From: an uncultured Salinimicrobium sp.
GTDB taxonomy: Bacteria; Bacteroidota; Bacteroidia; Flavobacteriales; Flavobacteriaceae
DNA: 64,000 nucleotides
Reading direction: 5' to 3'
Assembly: GCA_946887075.1 (NCBI GenBank)
Contig: CAMPKA010000006.1
Coordinates: 1-64,000, forward strand
A model generated the notes under the pieces. The model was not told the origin of the DNA, searched no databases, and saw nothing but the letters and a program-made list of their open reading frames with translations. The position numbers and the translations under genes are program-made. This document shows positions 43,486 to 52,500 of the stretch, piece after piece (position 1 is the first letter of the stretch; each line of letters begins with the position of its first letter).

Positions 43486-43584
43486 TTAGTTGTAAGGCTA
43501 AGGTGGTTCCAAATATAACATAAGCAGATAAAAAAGGTACAGCAGCAGCCCTAAAAAAGAAAGGGAGATGTCATGATTGTTCAT

Positions 43585-43612
43585 ATAAAAAAAGAATTCC
43601 CTTTGAGGGAAT
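43585..43612 (-). terminator. Intrinsic terminator on the minus strand
   Basis: A 7-bp stem ATTCCCT-ttg-AGGGAAT (43596-43612) is followed on the minus strand by TC and a run of seven T residues. No minus-strand gene ends here, so it would stop antisense transcription toward the EEP gene. Confidence 0.6.
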
Positions 43613-43628
43613 GGATTCATTTTTAAAT

Positions 43629-43636
43629 TAACTTTG
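43629..43636 (+). promoter_or_regulatory. Promoter -7 element of the NTF2/VOC/SRPBCC operon
   Basis: TAACTTTG matches TAnnTTTG, 51 bases before the first ATG. A TTTG at 43602-43605, inside the hairpin, is a long-spaced (23 bases) candidate for -33. Confidence 0.5.
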
Positions 43637-43687
43637 ATACTACCGCATTGATAACCAGAATTTCTAGACAACCTAAATAATGAGACG

Positions 43688-44044
43688 ATGAAAACAACAC
43701 AGGCTTTTCTCCGGGAGTTCAACGACGCCTTCGCCACCAATGATCAGGAATTTATCCTGGACAGTCTGACCCCTGATGTCGAATGGAATATGGTTGGTGG
43801 CGCTTTGATGAAGGGTAAGGAGGAGGTAAGAAAGGAACTCCAGCAGATGGATGGAACCAAAATGCTCGACATGGAAGTTTTGCATATCATTTGTGATGAT
43901 CAATTTGCGGCTGTGGATGGCCGCATGAGGATGCGGGATCAGTCCACGGGGGAAAGGTCGTTTGCATTCTGTGATGTCTATGAATTCGAAGGTCCCAGGA
44001 TCAGGAAAATGACCTCGTATGTTAAAGAGCTAAAAGCGTCGTGA
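43688..44044 (+). CDS. SnoaL/NTF2-like protein
   Basis: The 118-residue protein has the cone-shaped NTF2 fold pattern: an N-terminal helix (TQAFLREFNDAFATNDQEFILDSLTPDVEWNMVG), then strands with MRDQSTGERSFAFCDVYEFEG and a final RIRKMTSYVKEL. Such proteins bind small hydrophobic ligands or act as isomerases; the substrate is unknown. It heads a three-gene operon, overlapping the VOC gene by one base (TGATG). Confidence 0.85.
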   Translation: MKTTQAFLREFNDAFATNDQEFILDSLTPDVEWNMVGGALMKGKEEVRKELQQMDGTKMLDMEVLHIICDDQFAAVDGRMRMRDQSTGERSFAFCDVYEFEGPRIRKMTSYVKELKAS

Positions 44045-44970
44045 TGGCTTCCGAACAAAAAGCAAAAAGGCAAAAGATAGTTCCCTGCCTCTGGTTTGAT
44101 GGGAAAGCCGAGGAGGCCTCTTCATTTTATCATGCCGTTTTTCCGGAGTCCCGGATAGGGGAAATAAGCCGGTATCCAGATGTCGGACAGGATATTCACC
44201 GGCAGCAGGCAGGGAGCGTGATGACCGTCAGGTTCTGGCTCTGGGGGTGTGAATTTCTCGCCCTTAATGGCGGTCCTGATTTCCGGTTCAACTCCTCAGT
44301 CTCCTTTTTCGTGTTATGTGACCGTGAAGAGGAAGTTACCCGGATCTGGAAGGAACTGATCTCGGGAGGGAATGCATTGATGCCACTGGACCGGTATGAA
44401 TGGAGCCCGAAATACGGTTGGCTGGAGGATCGGTACGGGGTGAACTGGCAGATCATGCTTCAGGAAGACATCGGTGATGAGGCCAGGATTATTCCGCTGT
44501 TGTTCTTCACTGGAGGGGTGGCAGGGAAAGCCCGGGAAGCAATCGAACATTATCTCGGGATATTCGAGCGTGCCAGTATCACAGAAATCCTGACTTACAA
44601 TGAAGGGGAAGCGGAGTACCGGGACCGGATCAAACATGCGAGGATAGTTCTCGAAGGTCAGGACCTGATGCTCATGGATGCCAATATGGATCTTCACGAT
44701 GCCCCTTTTAATGAAGCCTTGTCTCTTATGGTGATGTGCCGGGATCAGGCTGAGATTGACCACTACTGGGACCGATTGTCCGAAGGAGGAGACGTAGGGG
44801 CACAGCAATGTGGATGGCTGAAGGATAAGTTCGGGGTATCATGGCAAATTGTTCCCGAGGGAATGGAAGAATTTCTGAATTCCGAGGATCCCGCCAGGGC
44901 CAGAAAAGGTTTTGAAGCCATGCTTGGAATGAAGAAGATCGATCTGCAAACATTTAAAAATATCGTATGA
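44044..44970 (+). CDS. Double VOC/PhnB-like domain protein
   Basis: The 308-residue protein contains two tandem PhnB-type vicinal-oxygen-chelate domains. The first covers about 8-140 (KIVPCLWFDGKAEEASSFYH, DRYGVNWQIMLQED) and the second about 150-285 (IIPLLFFTGGVAGKAREAIEHY, DKFGVSWQIVPEGM). The family includes proteins annotated 3-demethylubiquinone methyltransferase-like, but catalysis is unproven. A GTG three bases earlier is possible; the ATG gives the common TGATG junction with the NTF2 gene. The 3' end overlaps the SRPBCC gene by four bases. Confidence 0.88.
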   Translation: MASEQKAKRQKIVPCLWFDGKAEEASSFYHAVFPESRIGEISRYPDVGQDIHRQQAGSVMTVRFWLWGCEFLALNGGPDFRFNSSVSFFVLCDREEEVTRIWKELISGGNALMPLDRYEWSPKYGWLEDRYGVNWQIMLQEDIGDEARIIPLLFFTGGVAGKAREAIEHYLGIFERASITEILTYNEGEAEYRDRIKHARIVLEGQDLMLMDANMDLHDAPFNEALSLMVMCRDQAEIDHYWDRLSEGGDVGAQQCGWLKDKFGVSWQIVPEGMEEFLNSEDPARARKGFEAMLGMKKIDLQTFKNIV

Positions 44971-45386
44971 AACCCGAAAGGATAACAGTGACCACTACCG
45001 TAAAGGCATCTCCGGAAAAGACATGGGAGTACTGGACTACCCCAGAACATATTATCAGGTGGAATTCGGCTTCTTCCGACTGGCATACCCCGCGTGCGGA
45101 GAATGATCTCAGGGAAAACGGCAGATTTTCTTTCAGAATGGAAGCCCGTGATGGGAGTACCGGTTTCGATTTTGGGGGAACCTACACCAGGGTGAAACCC
45201 TACCAGAATATCTCCTATACCATGGACGACGGGAGGAAGGTCGAAGTCCGCTTTTCCCCACAGGAGGAAGGGACTCTTATTGAGGAGGAGTTTGAGGCTG
45301 AAGATACCTTTCCCCCTCAGTATCAGCGGGAGGGTTGGCAGGCCATTCTAAACAAGTTCAAAGAACATCTTGAATTAGCTTTATAA
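44967..45386 (+). CDS. SRPBCC (AHSA1-like) domain protein
   Basis: This 139-residue single-domain protein has TTTVKASPEKTWEYWTTPEHIIRW at the start, GGTYTRVKPYQNISYTM in the middle and EGWQAILNKFKEHLE at the C-terminus, the AHSA1/START-type pattern. The fold has a deep ligand pocket. It is last in the operon and ends in an intrinsic terminator. In related operons such proteins accompany VOC proteins, but the metabolite is unknown. Confidence 0.9.
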   Translation: MKPERITVTTTVKASPEKTWEYWTTPEHIIRWNSASSDWHTPRAENDLRENGRFSFRMEARDGSTGFDFGGTYTRVKPYQNISYTMDDGRKVEVRFSPQEEGTLIEEEFEAEDTFPPQYQREGWQAILNKFKEHLELAL

Positions 45387-45396
45387 GACGGCTTGT

Positions 45397-45423
45397 AAAA
45401 TCGGATTTTCGTCCGATTTTTTT
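45397..45423 (+). terminator. Terminator of the NTF2/VOC/SRPBCC operon
   Basis: A 9-bp stem AAAATCGGA / TCCGATTTT with a six-base loop, followed by TTT. Its core overlaps the first SatD-region inverted repeat. Confidence 0.85.
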
Positions 45424-45444
45424 GTATTTCGGAAAATAATCCGA
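45401..45444. promoter_or_regulatory. Two TCGGA-N6-TCCGA operators upstream of satD-like gene
   Basis: Two inverted repeats with identical arms TCGGA and TCCGA and six-base spacers occur at 45401-45416 and 45429-45444, 28 bases apart. The second lies between the -33 and -7 elements of the promoter. The first is also the core of the preceding terminator. SatD has a helix-turn-helix and may bind here; that is inference. Confidence 0.6.
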
Positions 45445-45450
45445 TATTTG
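45421..45450 (+). promoter_or_regulatory. Promoter of the SatD-DUF3307 operon
   Basis: TTTG (45421-45424), an 18-base spacer and GATATTTG (45443-45450, one mismatch to TAnnTTTG). The ATG follows at 45468. Confidence 0.55.
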
Positions 45451-45467
45451 GAAAAATAGGATTTTTT

Positions 45468-46064
45468 ATGATCGGAGTCTTAACAGGAGACATCATCAAT
45501 TCCCGAAAAGTGCCGCCCCAGAGATGGCTTCCCGTACTGAAGAAGACATTGTCCTTTCATGGGAAACATCCGTCAGCCTGGGAGATCTTCAGGGGAGACA
45601 GCTTTCAAATTCAGACTGATGCGGAACAAGCCCTGCTGGTTGCCCTGCACCTCAAGGCAGCCATCAAGGAGATCCGGGAACTGGATGTGCGAATCGGAAT
45701 AGGTACCGGGGCTGTTGACTTCAGGGGAAAAAAAATCTCAGAAAGCAACGGACCGGCCTTTGTTCGGTCAGGAGAATGCTTCGAAGGGTTGAAAAAACAG
45801 AATCTGGCCGTCAAAACCGGTACGATCCTGGACCAGCCCCTGAACCTGATGCTTGCCCTGGCGCTGCTCACCATGGATGGCTGGACGGCTACCGTGGCGT
45901 CGGCGGTGCGGGTAAGCCTGGAGAACCCACATAGGAACCAGAAAGAAATTGCCGACCTTCTGGGCAAATCCCAAAGTAGTGTAAGTGAAGCGCTCACCCG
46001 CGGGGGATTTGAAGAGGTTAGCCTGATGCAGGACTATTACCAAAAAGAGATAGCGAAAATATGA
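45468..46064 (+). CDS. SatD-family protein with C-terminal helix-turn-helix
   Basis: The 198-residue protein begins MIGVLTGDIINSRKV, the SatD-family start. Residues ~1-135 form an alpha/beta domain that recalls nucleotide-cyclase-like folds (EIFRGDSFQIQ, VRIGIGTGAVDFRGKKI). Residues ~145-185 form a helix-turn-helix with NQKEIADLLGKSQSSVSEAL, suggesting DNA binding. It overlaps the DUF3307 gene by four bases. The pair SatD plus DUF3307 is known from several phyla with no settled function. Its promoter carries two inverted repeats (45401-45444) that could be its own operators. Confidence 0.85.
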   Translation: MIGVLTGDIINSRKVPPQRWLPVLKKTLSFHGKHPSAWEIFRGDSFQIQTDAEQALLVALHLKAAIKEIRELDVRIGIGTGAVDFRGKKISESNGPAFVRSGECFEGLKKQNLAVKTGTILDQPLNLMLALALLTMDGWTATVASAVRVSLENPHRNQKEIADLLGKSQSSVSEALTRGGFEEVSLMQDYYQKEIAKI

Positions 46065-46783
46065 TCCTTCTGGCCCTAAAGCTGTTCCTGGCACATATTC
46101 TGGGAGATTTTGTCTTTCAACCAGACCGATGGGTTCTTCAGAAAAGGAAGAAAAAACACAGGTCCTCCAAGTTTTACTGGCATGGGCTGGTGCACGGGTT
46201 GCTGCTGTTACTTGTTCTGGAATTCCAGGCGCGTTTTCTGCCTGCGGTAATTTTTATTCTCCTGACCCACCTGCTGATCGACCTGTTGAAACTACGTTTG
46301 GACGGACGCAGGGATCCAAGATGGCTCTTCTTCTGGGATCAGCTTGCCCATCTGGCCATCCTGATTCTGGTCGTTTACTGGTACTACCCCTTCCGTTTGG
46401 ACACCGGTTTCCTGCAATCCCCGGAAATGCTCCTTTTCCTGAGCATGCTCGCTTTTGTCACCTTTGCTTCAGCGGTGATCATCAGGCAGGTTATGAGCAG
46501 CTGGCAACTGGCGGAGGACCGGGAAGAAGAATCCCTTCCAAGGGCAGGAAAATACATCGGAATGCTGGAGCGCTTTCTGGTGTTCCTGTTTATCGTGCTG
46601 CACCAGTGGCCTGCCATAGGGTGGCTGATCGCAGCCAAGTCCATCCTTCGGTTCAGCGACTTATCCCGGGCCAAGGACAGAAAACTGACGGAATACGTGC
46701 TGATCGGAACGCTTCTGAGCTTCGCTCTGGCTGTGGCGGGCGGCCTTGCTTATCTCTTTCTCCAAAGTCATTTCGGCCTCTGA
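46061..46783 (+). CDS. DUF3307 membrane protein (SatE-like)
   Basis: This 240-residue integral membrane protein starts MILLALKLFLAHILGDFVFQPDRW, the DUF3307 signature with the HxxGDF motif in the first helix. About six transmembrane segments are visible, including a second histidine-containing helix (YWHGLVHGLLLLLVLEF) and LLTHLLIDLLKLR. Conserved His and Asp inside membrane helices hint at ion binding or catalysis. Translation is coupled to the SatD gene. Function unknown. Confidence 0.88.
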   Translation: MILLALKLFLAHILGDFVFQPDRWVLQKRKKKHRSSKFYWHGLVHGLLLLLVLEFQARFLPAVIFILLTHLLIDLLKLRLDGRRDPRWLFFWDQLAHLAILILVVYWYYPFRLDTGFLQSPEMLLFLSMLAFVTFASAVIIRQVMSSWQLAEDREEESLPRAGKYIGMLERFLVFLFIVLHQWPAIGWLIAAKSILRFSDLSRAKDRKLTEYVLIGTLLSFALAVAGGLAYLFLQSHFGL

Positions 46784-46799
46784 TGGACATCGTGCAGGT

Positions 46800-46997
46800 T
46801 TACTTTTCTTTTCGATCTGCCTGATCGCCTTTTTTCAGCTCCTGGGCTTGTTTCCGGTCCTGTTTTTCCCGCTCTTTCTTTTTGGTTTGCCGGACCTGCT
46901 TTCTGAGCTTTATCACGGTGTAGGTGATGACAACAAGCAAGATCACGGAAACGATGATCGCCCAACCTACTGCTACTCCATAATCGTACTGATCCAT
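46800..46997 (-). CDS. Small single-span membrane protein with charged tail
   Basis: The 65-residue product has one transmembrane helix (GWAIIVSVILLVVITYTVI, about 11-29) and a long Lys/Arg/Glu/Gln tail (QVRQTKKKEREKQDRK...). It is convergent with the DUF3307 gene, 16 bases away. The design is similar to the small protein at 2590-2775. No family is recognised. Confidence 0.6.
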   Translation of the reverse strand: MDQYDYGVAVGWAIIVSVILLVVITYTVIKLRKQVRQTKKKEREKQDRKQAQELKKGDQADRKEK

Positions 46998-47043
46998 TGC
47001 GTTAAGACTTAATGGGGCATTCCTTCTGGGTAGGTAGGGGCAG

Positions 47044-47082
47044 AAGCAGGAAACTGGTGTAGGGGGAGCTGACTTCCTGCTT
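47044..47082. repeat. Inverted repeat in the intergenic region
   Basis: AAGCAGGAA (47044-47052) and TTCCTGCTT (47074-47082) form a perfect 9-bp inverted repeat with a 21-base loop. There is no T-run on either side, so it is not an intrinsic terminator. It may be a protein site or an RNA hairpin. Confidence 0.5.
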
Positions 47083-47224
47083 GAACTCCGAAATTAAACA
47101 ATCTATTTCATTATGGCACCTGTAAGGGAAATAAATCCGACAAGGCAATATAAAAGTCTGTTAATCCGAACCATGGCTGAACCCGTTTTATCTAACTTTA
47201 ATGGAACCTGTAAAAGACAAAGCC

Positions 47225-47572
47225 ATGATACCAACCAAAGTCCACGGTTATCTCGATTATATGATGGGGCTGATTTTGATCCTGCTTCCGTTTCTGATGA
47301 AATTCCCCGGAGGGGCTGCTACATGGTTACCAGTCATCCTCGGGGTGGGGGCCCTGGGGTACAGCATGCTCACGGATTACGAACTCGGGCTGATTAGGAT
47401 TATTTCAATGAGAACCCATCTGGCCATAGATCTCTTTTCGGGAATCCTGCTGCTGGTCGGTCCCTGGATTTTCGGGTTTGCAGAAGAGGTTTTCTGGCCT
47501 TTCGTAATCCTGGGGCTCCTGGAAATAGGGGCCGCTCTCATGACCAGAAAGACCGTCCGTTATGTGATCTGA
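47225..47572 (+). CDS. SPW repeat-like membrane protein
   Basis: The ATG at 47225 gives a 115-residue membrane protein with four hydrophobic helices: YLDYMMGLILILLPFLMKF, WLPVILGVGALGYSMLT, LAIDLFSGILLLVGPWIFGF and FWPFVILGLLEIGAALM. Two-fold repetition of the helix pairs with LLP and LVGPW motifs is like SPW-repeat proteins of unknown function. An upstream ATG at 47201 adds MEPVKDKA without a clear role. It may have a weak -7 element (TAACTTTA) near 47193. Confidence 0.7.
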   Translation: MIPTKVHGYLDYMMGLILILLPFLMKFPGGAATWLPVILGVGALGYSMLTDYELGLIRIISMRTHLAIDLFSGILLLVGPWIFGFAEEVFWPFVILGLLEIGAALMTRKTVRYVI

Positions 47573-47612
47573 GTTTACTTTTTTATCTAATTTAGAAGCC
47601 AAAAACAAAGAC

Positions 47613-48125
47613 ATGGCTTTGATCCTGCCTGTAAAAGAACATTTCCCTGAGATAGGGGAAAACTGCTATCTGGCTGAGAATGCAACCATAGTGGGCGACG
47701 TCATCCTTGGCAGTCAATGTTCCGTGTGGTTTGGGGCGGTGATCCGGGGGGATGTGAATTCCATCAGAATTGGTCACAGCACAAATATTCAGGATGGCGC
47801 AGTTATCCATTGTACCTATCAGAAGGCAGCCACCACTATTGGAGACAATGTCTCCATAGGACATCGGGCTATCGTCCACGGTTGCACGATCAGGAACAAC
47901 GTACTGGTCGGCATGGGCGCCATCGTCATGGATGGTGCGGTTGTAGGAGAAAACACTATTATTGCGGCCGGTGCAGTGGTTCTGGAAGGCAGTATCTGTG
48001 AACCGGGATACCTTTATGCAGGCGTTCCCGCACGACGGGTGAAACCGCTGACTGAGGAGCAGGTGAAAAACCTGGGCCGGACCTCCCTGAACTACATCAA
48101 ATATGCTTCCTGGTTCCAGGATTGA
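47613..48125 (+). CDS. Gamma-carbonic anhydrase family protein
   Basis: The 170-residue left-handed beta-helix protein has hexapeptide repeats (ATIVGDVILGS, SVWFGAVIRGD, TTIGDNVSIGH, IVHGCTIRNN). The metal-binding His positions of gamma-carbonic anhydrases are present in GAVIH, SIGH and IVHG. It could hydrate CO2 or be a YrdA-like protein with weak or no such activity. The end overlaps a possible CheR start only if the longer CheR form is used. Confidence 0.88.
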   Translation: MALILPVKEHFPEIGENCYLAENATIVGDVILGSQCSVWFGAVIRGDVNSIRIGHSTNIQDGAVIHCTYQKAATTIGDNVSIGHRAIVHGCTIRNNVLVGMGAIVMDGAVVGENTIIAAGAVVLEGSICEPGYLYAGVPARRVKPLTEEQVKNLGRTSLNYIKYASWFQD

Positions 48126-48159
48126 CCTCCAGGCGCCAAACCCAAAAACCAATCAACAG

Positions 48160-48984
48160 ATGGTGTGTGATGAATTTTCTGATGATGCCCTGGAAAGCCT
48201 CCTGGCCACACTTCATGACATGTACGGCTTCGATTTCAGGGATTATTCCCGGGCCCATATACGAAGAAGGGTATTGCACCGGATGGGCGTCTCCGGGCTT
48301 TCTGACCCGGCTGCGCTTGAGAAACAGATAAGCACAGATCCGGCTTTTGCCTACCAGTTTCTCCAGGATCTCTCCATCACAGTCACAGAGATGTTTCGAG
48401 ATCCGGGATTTTATCGCAGGCTTCGCGAAAAGGTCATTCCGGTGTTGAGGACCTATCCCTTTATCAAAATCTGGCATGCCGGCTGCTCTACCGGTCAGGA
48501 AGCGTATTCCATGGCCATCCTCTTGCAGGAAGAAGGGGTATACGAGCGCACCACCATTTATGCCACTGACTTTAACCAGGAGGCTCTTGACAAGGCCAAA
48601 GCGGGGATATTCCCGAATCGGCTGATGAAGGAATATACCTCCGGGTATCAACTTTCAGGAGGAAAGGAATCCTTTGGAAGTTATTACACCTCATCCTATG
48701 ACATGGCCATTATGAATCAGAACCTGAAGAAGAACATCGTCTGGGGCCATCATAATCTGGTCACCGATTCCGTATTCGCGGAGGTACATCTTGTATTATG
48801 TCGTAACGTCCTGATCTATTTTAACAAGGAGCTGCAGGAAAAGGTGCACGGCCTGTTTTACGACAGCCTGATCAGCGGAGGAGTGTTATGTCTGGGATCC
48901 AAGGAGAGCCTGCAGTTCAGCAAATTTGCCGGCCAATACGCCGAAATCGACCATGACCACAGAATCTTCAAGAAGAAATATTAG
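48160..48984 (+). CDS. CheR-type protein-glutamate O-methyltransferase
   Basis: The 274-residue protein has the CheR N-terminal helical part (ESLLATLHDMYGFDFRDYSRAHIRRRVLHRM), the SAM-binding region KIWHAGCSTGQEAYSMAILL, an acidic loop with TIYATDFNQEALDKA, and LVLCRNVLIYFNKELQE with GGVLCLGSKESL. CheR methylates glutamates of chemoreceptors. An ATG at 48103 inside the preceding gene would lengthen it by 19 residues; 48160 is preferred because the family start is near MVCDEFSDDALE. Its 3' end overlaps the CheB gene. No MCP is present in the window. Confidence 0.9.
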   Translation: MVCDEFSDDALESLLATLHDMYGFDFRDYSRAHIRRRVLHRMGVSGLSDPAALEKQISTDPAFAYQFLQDLSITVTEMFRDPGFYRRLREKVIPVLRTYPFIKIWHAGCSTGQEAYSMAILLQEEGVYERTTIYATDFNQEALDKAKAGIFPNRLMKEYTSGYQLSGGKESFGSYYTSSYDMAIMNQNLKKNIVWGHHNLVTDSVFAEVHLVLCRNVLIYFNKELQEKVHGLFYDSLISGGVLCLGSKESLQFSKFAGQYAEIDHDHRIFKKKY

Positions 48985-49561
48985 GACAGGGAAAAAATAC
49001 AGCGCCATTGTCATCGGTCTTTCCTCCGGAGGGATGGATGCGCTTAAGATGCTGATCCGGGCGGTTCCCCCGGATTTCGATCTTCCGATCATCATCTGCC
49101 AGCATCTCAGCCCTTTTTCCGACAGCCAATGGATTGATATTATCGGTAAAAATTGTGCGATAAATGTTAAAGAAGCGGATGAAAAGGAAAAAATTTTTAA
49201 CAAAAATATCTATATTGCTCCCCCAAACTACCATTTATTGATTGAATCCGACCACACGTTCTCTCTGACTATAGATCCCAGGGAGAGCTATGCAAGACCC
49301 TCTATCGATGTGTTGTTTCAAAGCGCGGCATTTGCCTATGGACCACAGCTCGTAGGTGTTGTACTCACAGGCTCAAACCACGACGGAGCTGCAGGCCTGA
49401 AACAGATCAGGGACTGTGGAGGGTTGTGTCTTGTCGAGGATCCTAAAACCGCCTTTTCCTCCTATATGCCGGCCGCTGCAATGGCTGTAGCTGCCCCGCA
49501 TTATGTGCTGGAATTGCGGGATCTCATCAACTTTCTGATCGAAATAGACTCCCAAAACTGA
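48953..49561 (+). CDS. CheB-type methylesterase without receiver domain
   Basis: With the ATG at 48953 the protein is 202 residues. It is a stand-alone CheB esterase domain with Ser24 in IVIGLSSGGMDAL, His in ICQHLSPFSDS and Asp in LTGSNHDGAAGLKQI. The usual N-terminal receiver that gates CheB is missing, so regulation must be by other means. It overlaps cheR by 32 bases and is followed after five bases by the large hybrid kinase, indicating one operon. It probably demethylates or deamidates Glu/Gln on a local coiled-coil target. Confidence 0.9.
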   Translation: MTTESSRRNIRTGKKYSAIVIGLSSGGMDALKMLIRAVPPDFDLPIIICQHLSPFSDSQWIDIIGKNCAINVKEADEKEKIFNKNIYIAPPNYHLLIESDHTFSLTIDPRESYARPSIDVLFQSAAFAYGPQLVGVVLTGSNHDGAAGLKQIRDCGGLCLVEDPKTAFSSYMPAAAMAVAAPHYVLELRDLINFLIEIDSQN

Positions 49562-49566
49562 TCATT

Positions 49567-52500
49567 ATGAATAAATCCATAAAGGCAAGGCTTTTAGCTG
49601 GCTTTGCACTGCTTCTTTGTTTGTTCGTGGGAATGCTGTTCTTTATGCTTTACCAGTTCAGGGATATCAACAGCCGCTTTTCTAAGCTTTCAGAGAACGC
49701 CTCGGAGAAAATCGAATACTCGCATCAGGTCCTGCAGGAGGTTCTGGAAATCTCCCGTGCTGAAAAAGATCTACATCTCGTATCCCGGCCGCAACTGCGG
49801 GATCCCATCGAAAATGAAATCCTCCAGTCCCTGAAAACCATAGAGAGGCTCACAGCAGAATTAGAGAAATTGTCCGACCCAAGAGGGAAGCGGATCCTCG
49901 AAGCGTTTTCAGACAGCTGGATGACCTATACGGACTACCTCTTCCTGCTGATGGACCTGGAAACGCAACGCGATAGTGCCTTCCGGGATTTCAGTCATCC
50001 CGAGACCTACAGGGAATCGGCGGCGCTGCAACTCGAGGCGCTGATCGCAAAGAACAGAGGTGATATCGAGACAGAAAAGGCTTCCCGGGAGCAGGAATTT
50101 GAAAAAGTACTCAGTATAATGCTCCTCCTGATCCTCGCAGCTGTAGGGCTCGCAGTCCTGATTATTTACTGGATCGTCGGCAGCGTGAACAAAAGAATTC
50201 GAACCATTGCCGCCAAGGCGGAAAGGATTGCGAGTCGCGAACACCCGGACGAAGTGCTTGTCCAGACCATAGATGACGAGCTCAACCCAATCGTCAGCTC
50301 CCTGATCAATATCAATGAGAGCTTCCGGGAAATCACGGAAGATGCGGACAGAATAGCCTCTGGGGATTATGCTGTGACCATTGAACCCCGTTCTGGTGAT
50401 GACCGTCTTGGGATTTCACTGCAAAAAATGGCCCGGGCCCTCCGGAATAAGACGCGCCTCAATGAGAAAAACGCCTGGCTCAGCACAGGGCTCAACCAGT
50501 TCAATGACCGAATAATCGGAAACCAGGACATAAGGCAGCTTGCGGATAACATCATCGGGTTCCTATCCACCTACCTGAAGGCGAACATCGGGGCGATTTA
50601 CCTGATGAACGAGGAGGGGAATGCGCTGGAACTAAAGGGAAGCTATGCATTTTCTCCTAACGAGCAGGTAAGGGAGAGATTTTCACTTCAGGAAGGATTC
50701 GTGGGCCAGGCTGCACGGGAGAGGAAACGGATGATCGTTTCAGGGGTCAATCCGGATCACCTCAGAATAAACTCCGGGCTTGTAGAAGGCCGCTCCGTTG
50801 AATTGGTCGTAATCCCTTTTCTCTTCGAGGAAAAGGTTCTGGGTGTGATTGAAATGGGACGGCTATCCGCCTTTAAAGACCGGGACATGGAGTTTCTGGA
50901 AAGTGCCCTGGAGAATATCGCCTTGGCGGTGCATTCCGCAGAAGCCAGGAAAAAAGTGGAGGAACTACTGGCGGAAACACAGGTACAAAGTGAGGAGCTG
51001 CAAACCCAGCAGGAGGAATTACGCCAGATGAATGAAGAACTGGAGGAACAGACCCAAAACCTCAAGCAACAGCAGGAAGAATTACAGGTAACGAATCAGG
51101 AACTGGAGGAACAGACTCAGGCACTTAATAAGAAAAATCAGGAAATCGAGGCAGCCAAGTCAGATGTCGAAGAAAAAACGAGACAGCTTGAGGTCAGCAG
51201 CAAATACAAATCGGAATTCCTGGCCAATATGTCCCACGAATTGCGCACTCCGCTAAACAGCCTGCTCATTCTCTCCAGGGACCTTGCCGACAATAAGAAC
51301 GGAAATCTGGACGAAGATCAGGTGGAGAGCGCAGAGATTATTTATAACAGTGGAGAGGACCTGCTGGCTCTGATCAATGAAGTATTAGATCTTTCCCGCG
51401 TGGAGGCAGGGAAAATGACGCTGCATCTAGAAAAGGTCAGGATTCGGGAGTTCCTTGGTAATCTTATCAGGACCTTTAAGCACCAGGCCACTCAGAAAGG
51501 TCTTGAACTTCGTGAGGAATTGGATTCAGACCTGCCTGAGTTTATCCAGACTGATCCACAACGCCTCAGCCAGATCCTTAAAAATCTGATTTCCAATGCG
51601 CTGAAATTTACGGACACTGGCCGTATCGAGGTGGCAGCATTGAGGAAAAACGAAGACCATCTGGCAATTTCGGTGCGGGATACCGGTATCGGGATCAAAA
51701 AGGAAAAACAGCTGGCTATTTTTGAGGCGTTTCAGCAGGCAGACGGGGGGACGGCAAGAAAATATGGCGGGACAGGGCTGGGCCTGTCTATTTCCAGGGA
51801 AATGGCCCGGTTGCTTTCGGGAGAGATCACCCTAACCAGCGAAGTGGGCAGGGGATCAGAGTTTACGCTGATGATACCGTTGCGTTCGCCCCTGCAAGAG
51901 GCCCATGTTGAGCAGAAACCCGCAGAACCCAATGACATACCAGCTCCTCCCAGGGAGGAATTCTTGAACTATCCCACTATTGATGACGACCGGCAACATA
52001 TTCGGCCCGGAGACAGGATAGTCCTGATCATTGAGGATGACCTGAGTTTCGCCCGCATCCTGAAAAAGCAGGCAAATGAGAAATCATTTAAGGCCCTGAC
52101 TGCATCTACAGGGGAGGATGGTCTTGTCCTGGTCGAACGCTTTAAACCCAATGCGGTTATCCTGGATATCGACCTGCCGGGGATCAGTGGTCGGGAAGTC
52201 CTCAGCAGGATCAAAGAAAATCCGGAAACCCGGCACATTCCCGTACATGTGGTCTCGGTAGATGAAAGAACCCTGGATCCGATCAGGGAAGGGGCGGTGG
52301 AATATCTCGTGAAACCTATAGCCAAAGCCGAACTGGATAAGGCCTTCAACAGGATTGAGAATTTTGTCAGCAGAAAAATGAAGAACCTGCTCATCGTTGA
52401 GGATGATGGTAATTCCAGGAAAGCCATCAGAAAACTGATCGGGAACGGGGATGTCCAGTGCCTGGAGGCGGGATCGGGGAAAGAAGCCCTCGCGGAATTG

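Noticed and set aside
47044..47082. The 9-bp inverted repeat as a terminator
   Set aside because: There is no T-run on either strand after the stem and no gene end close enough to use it.
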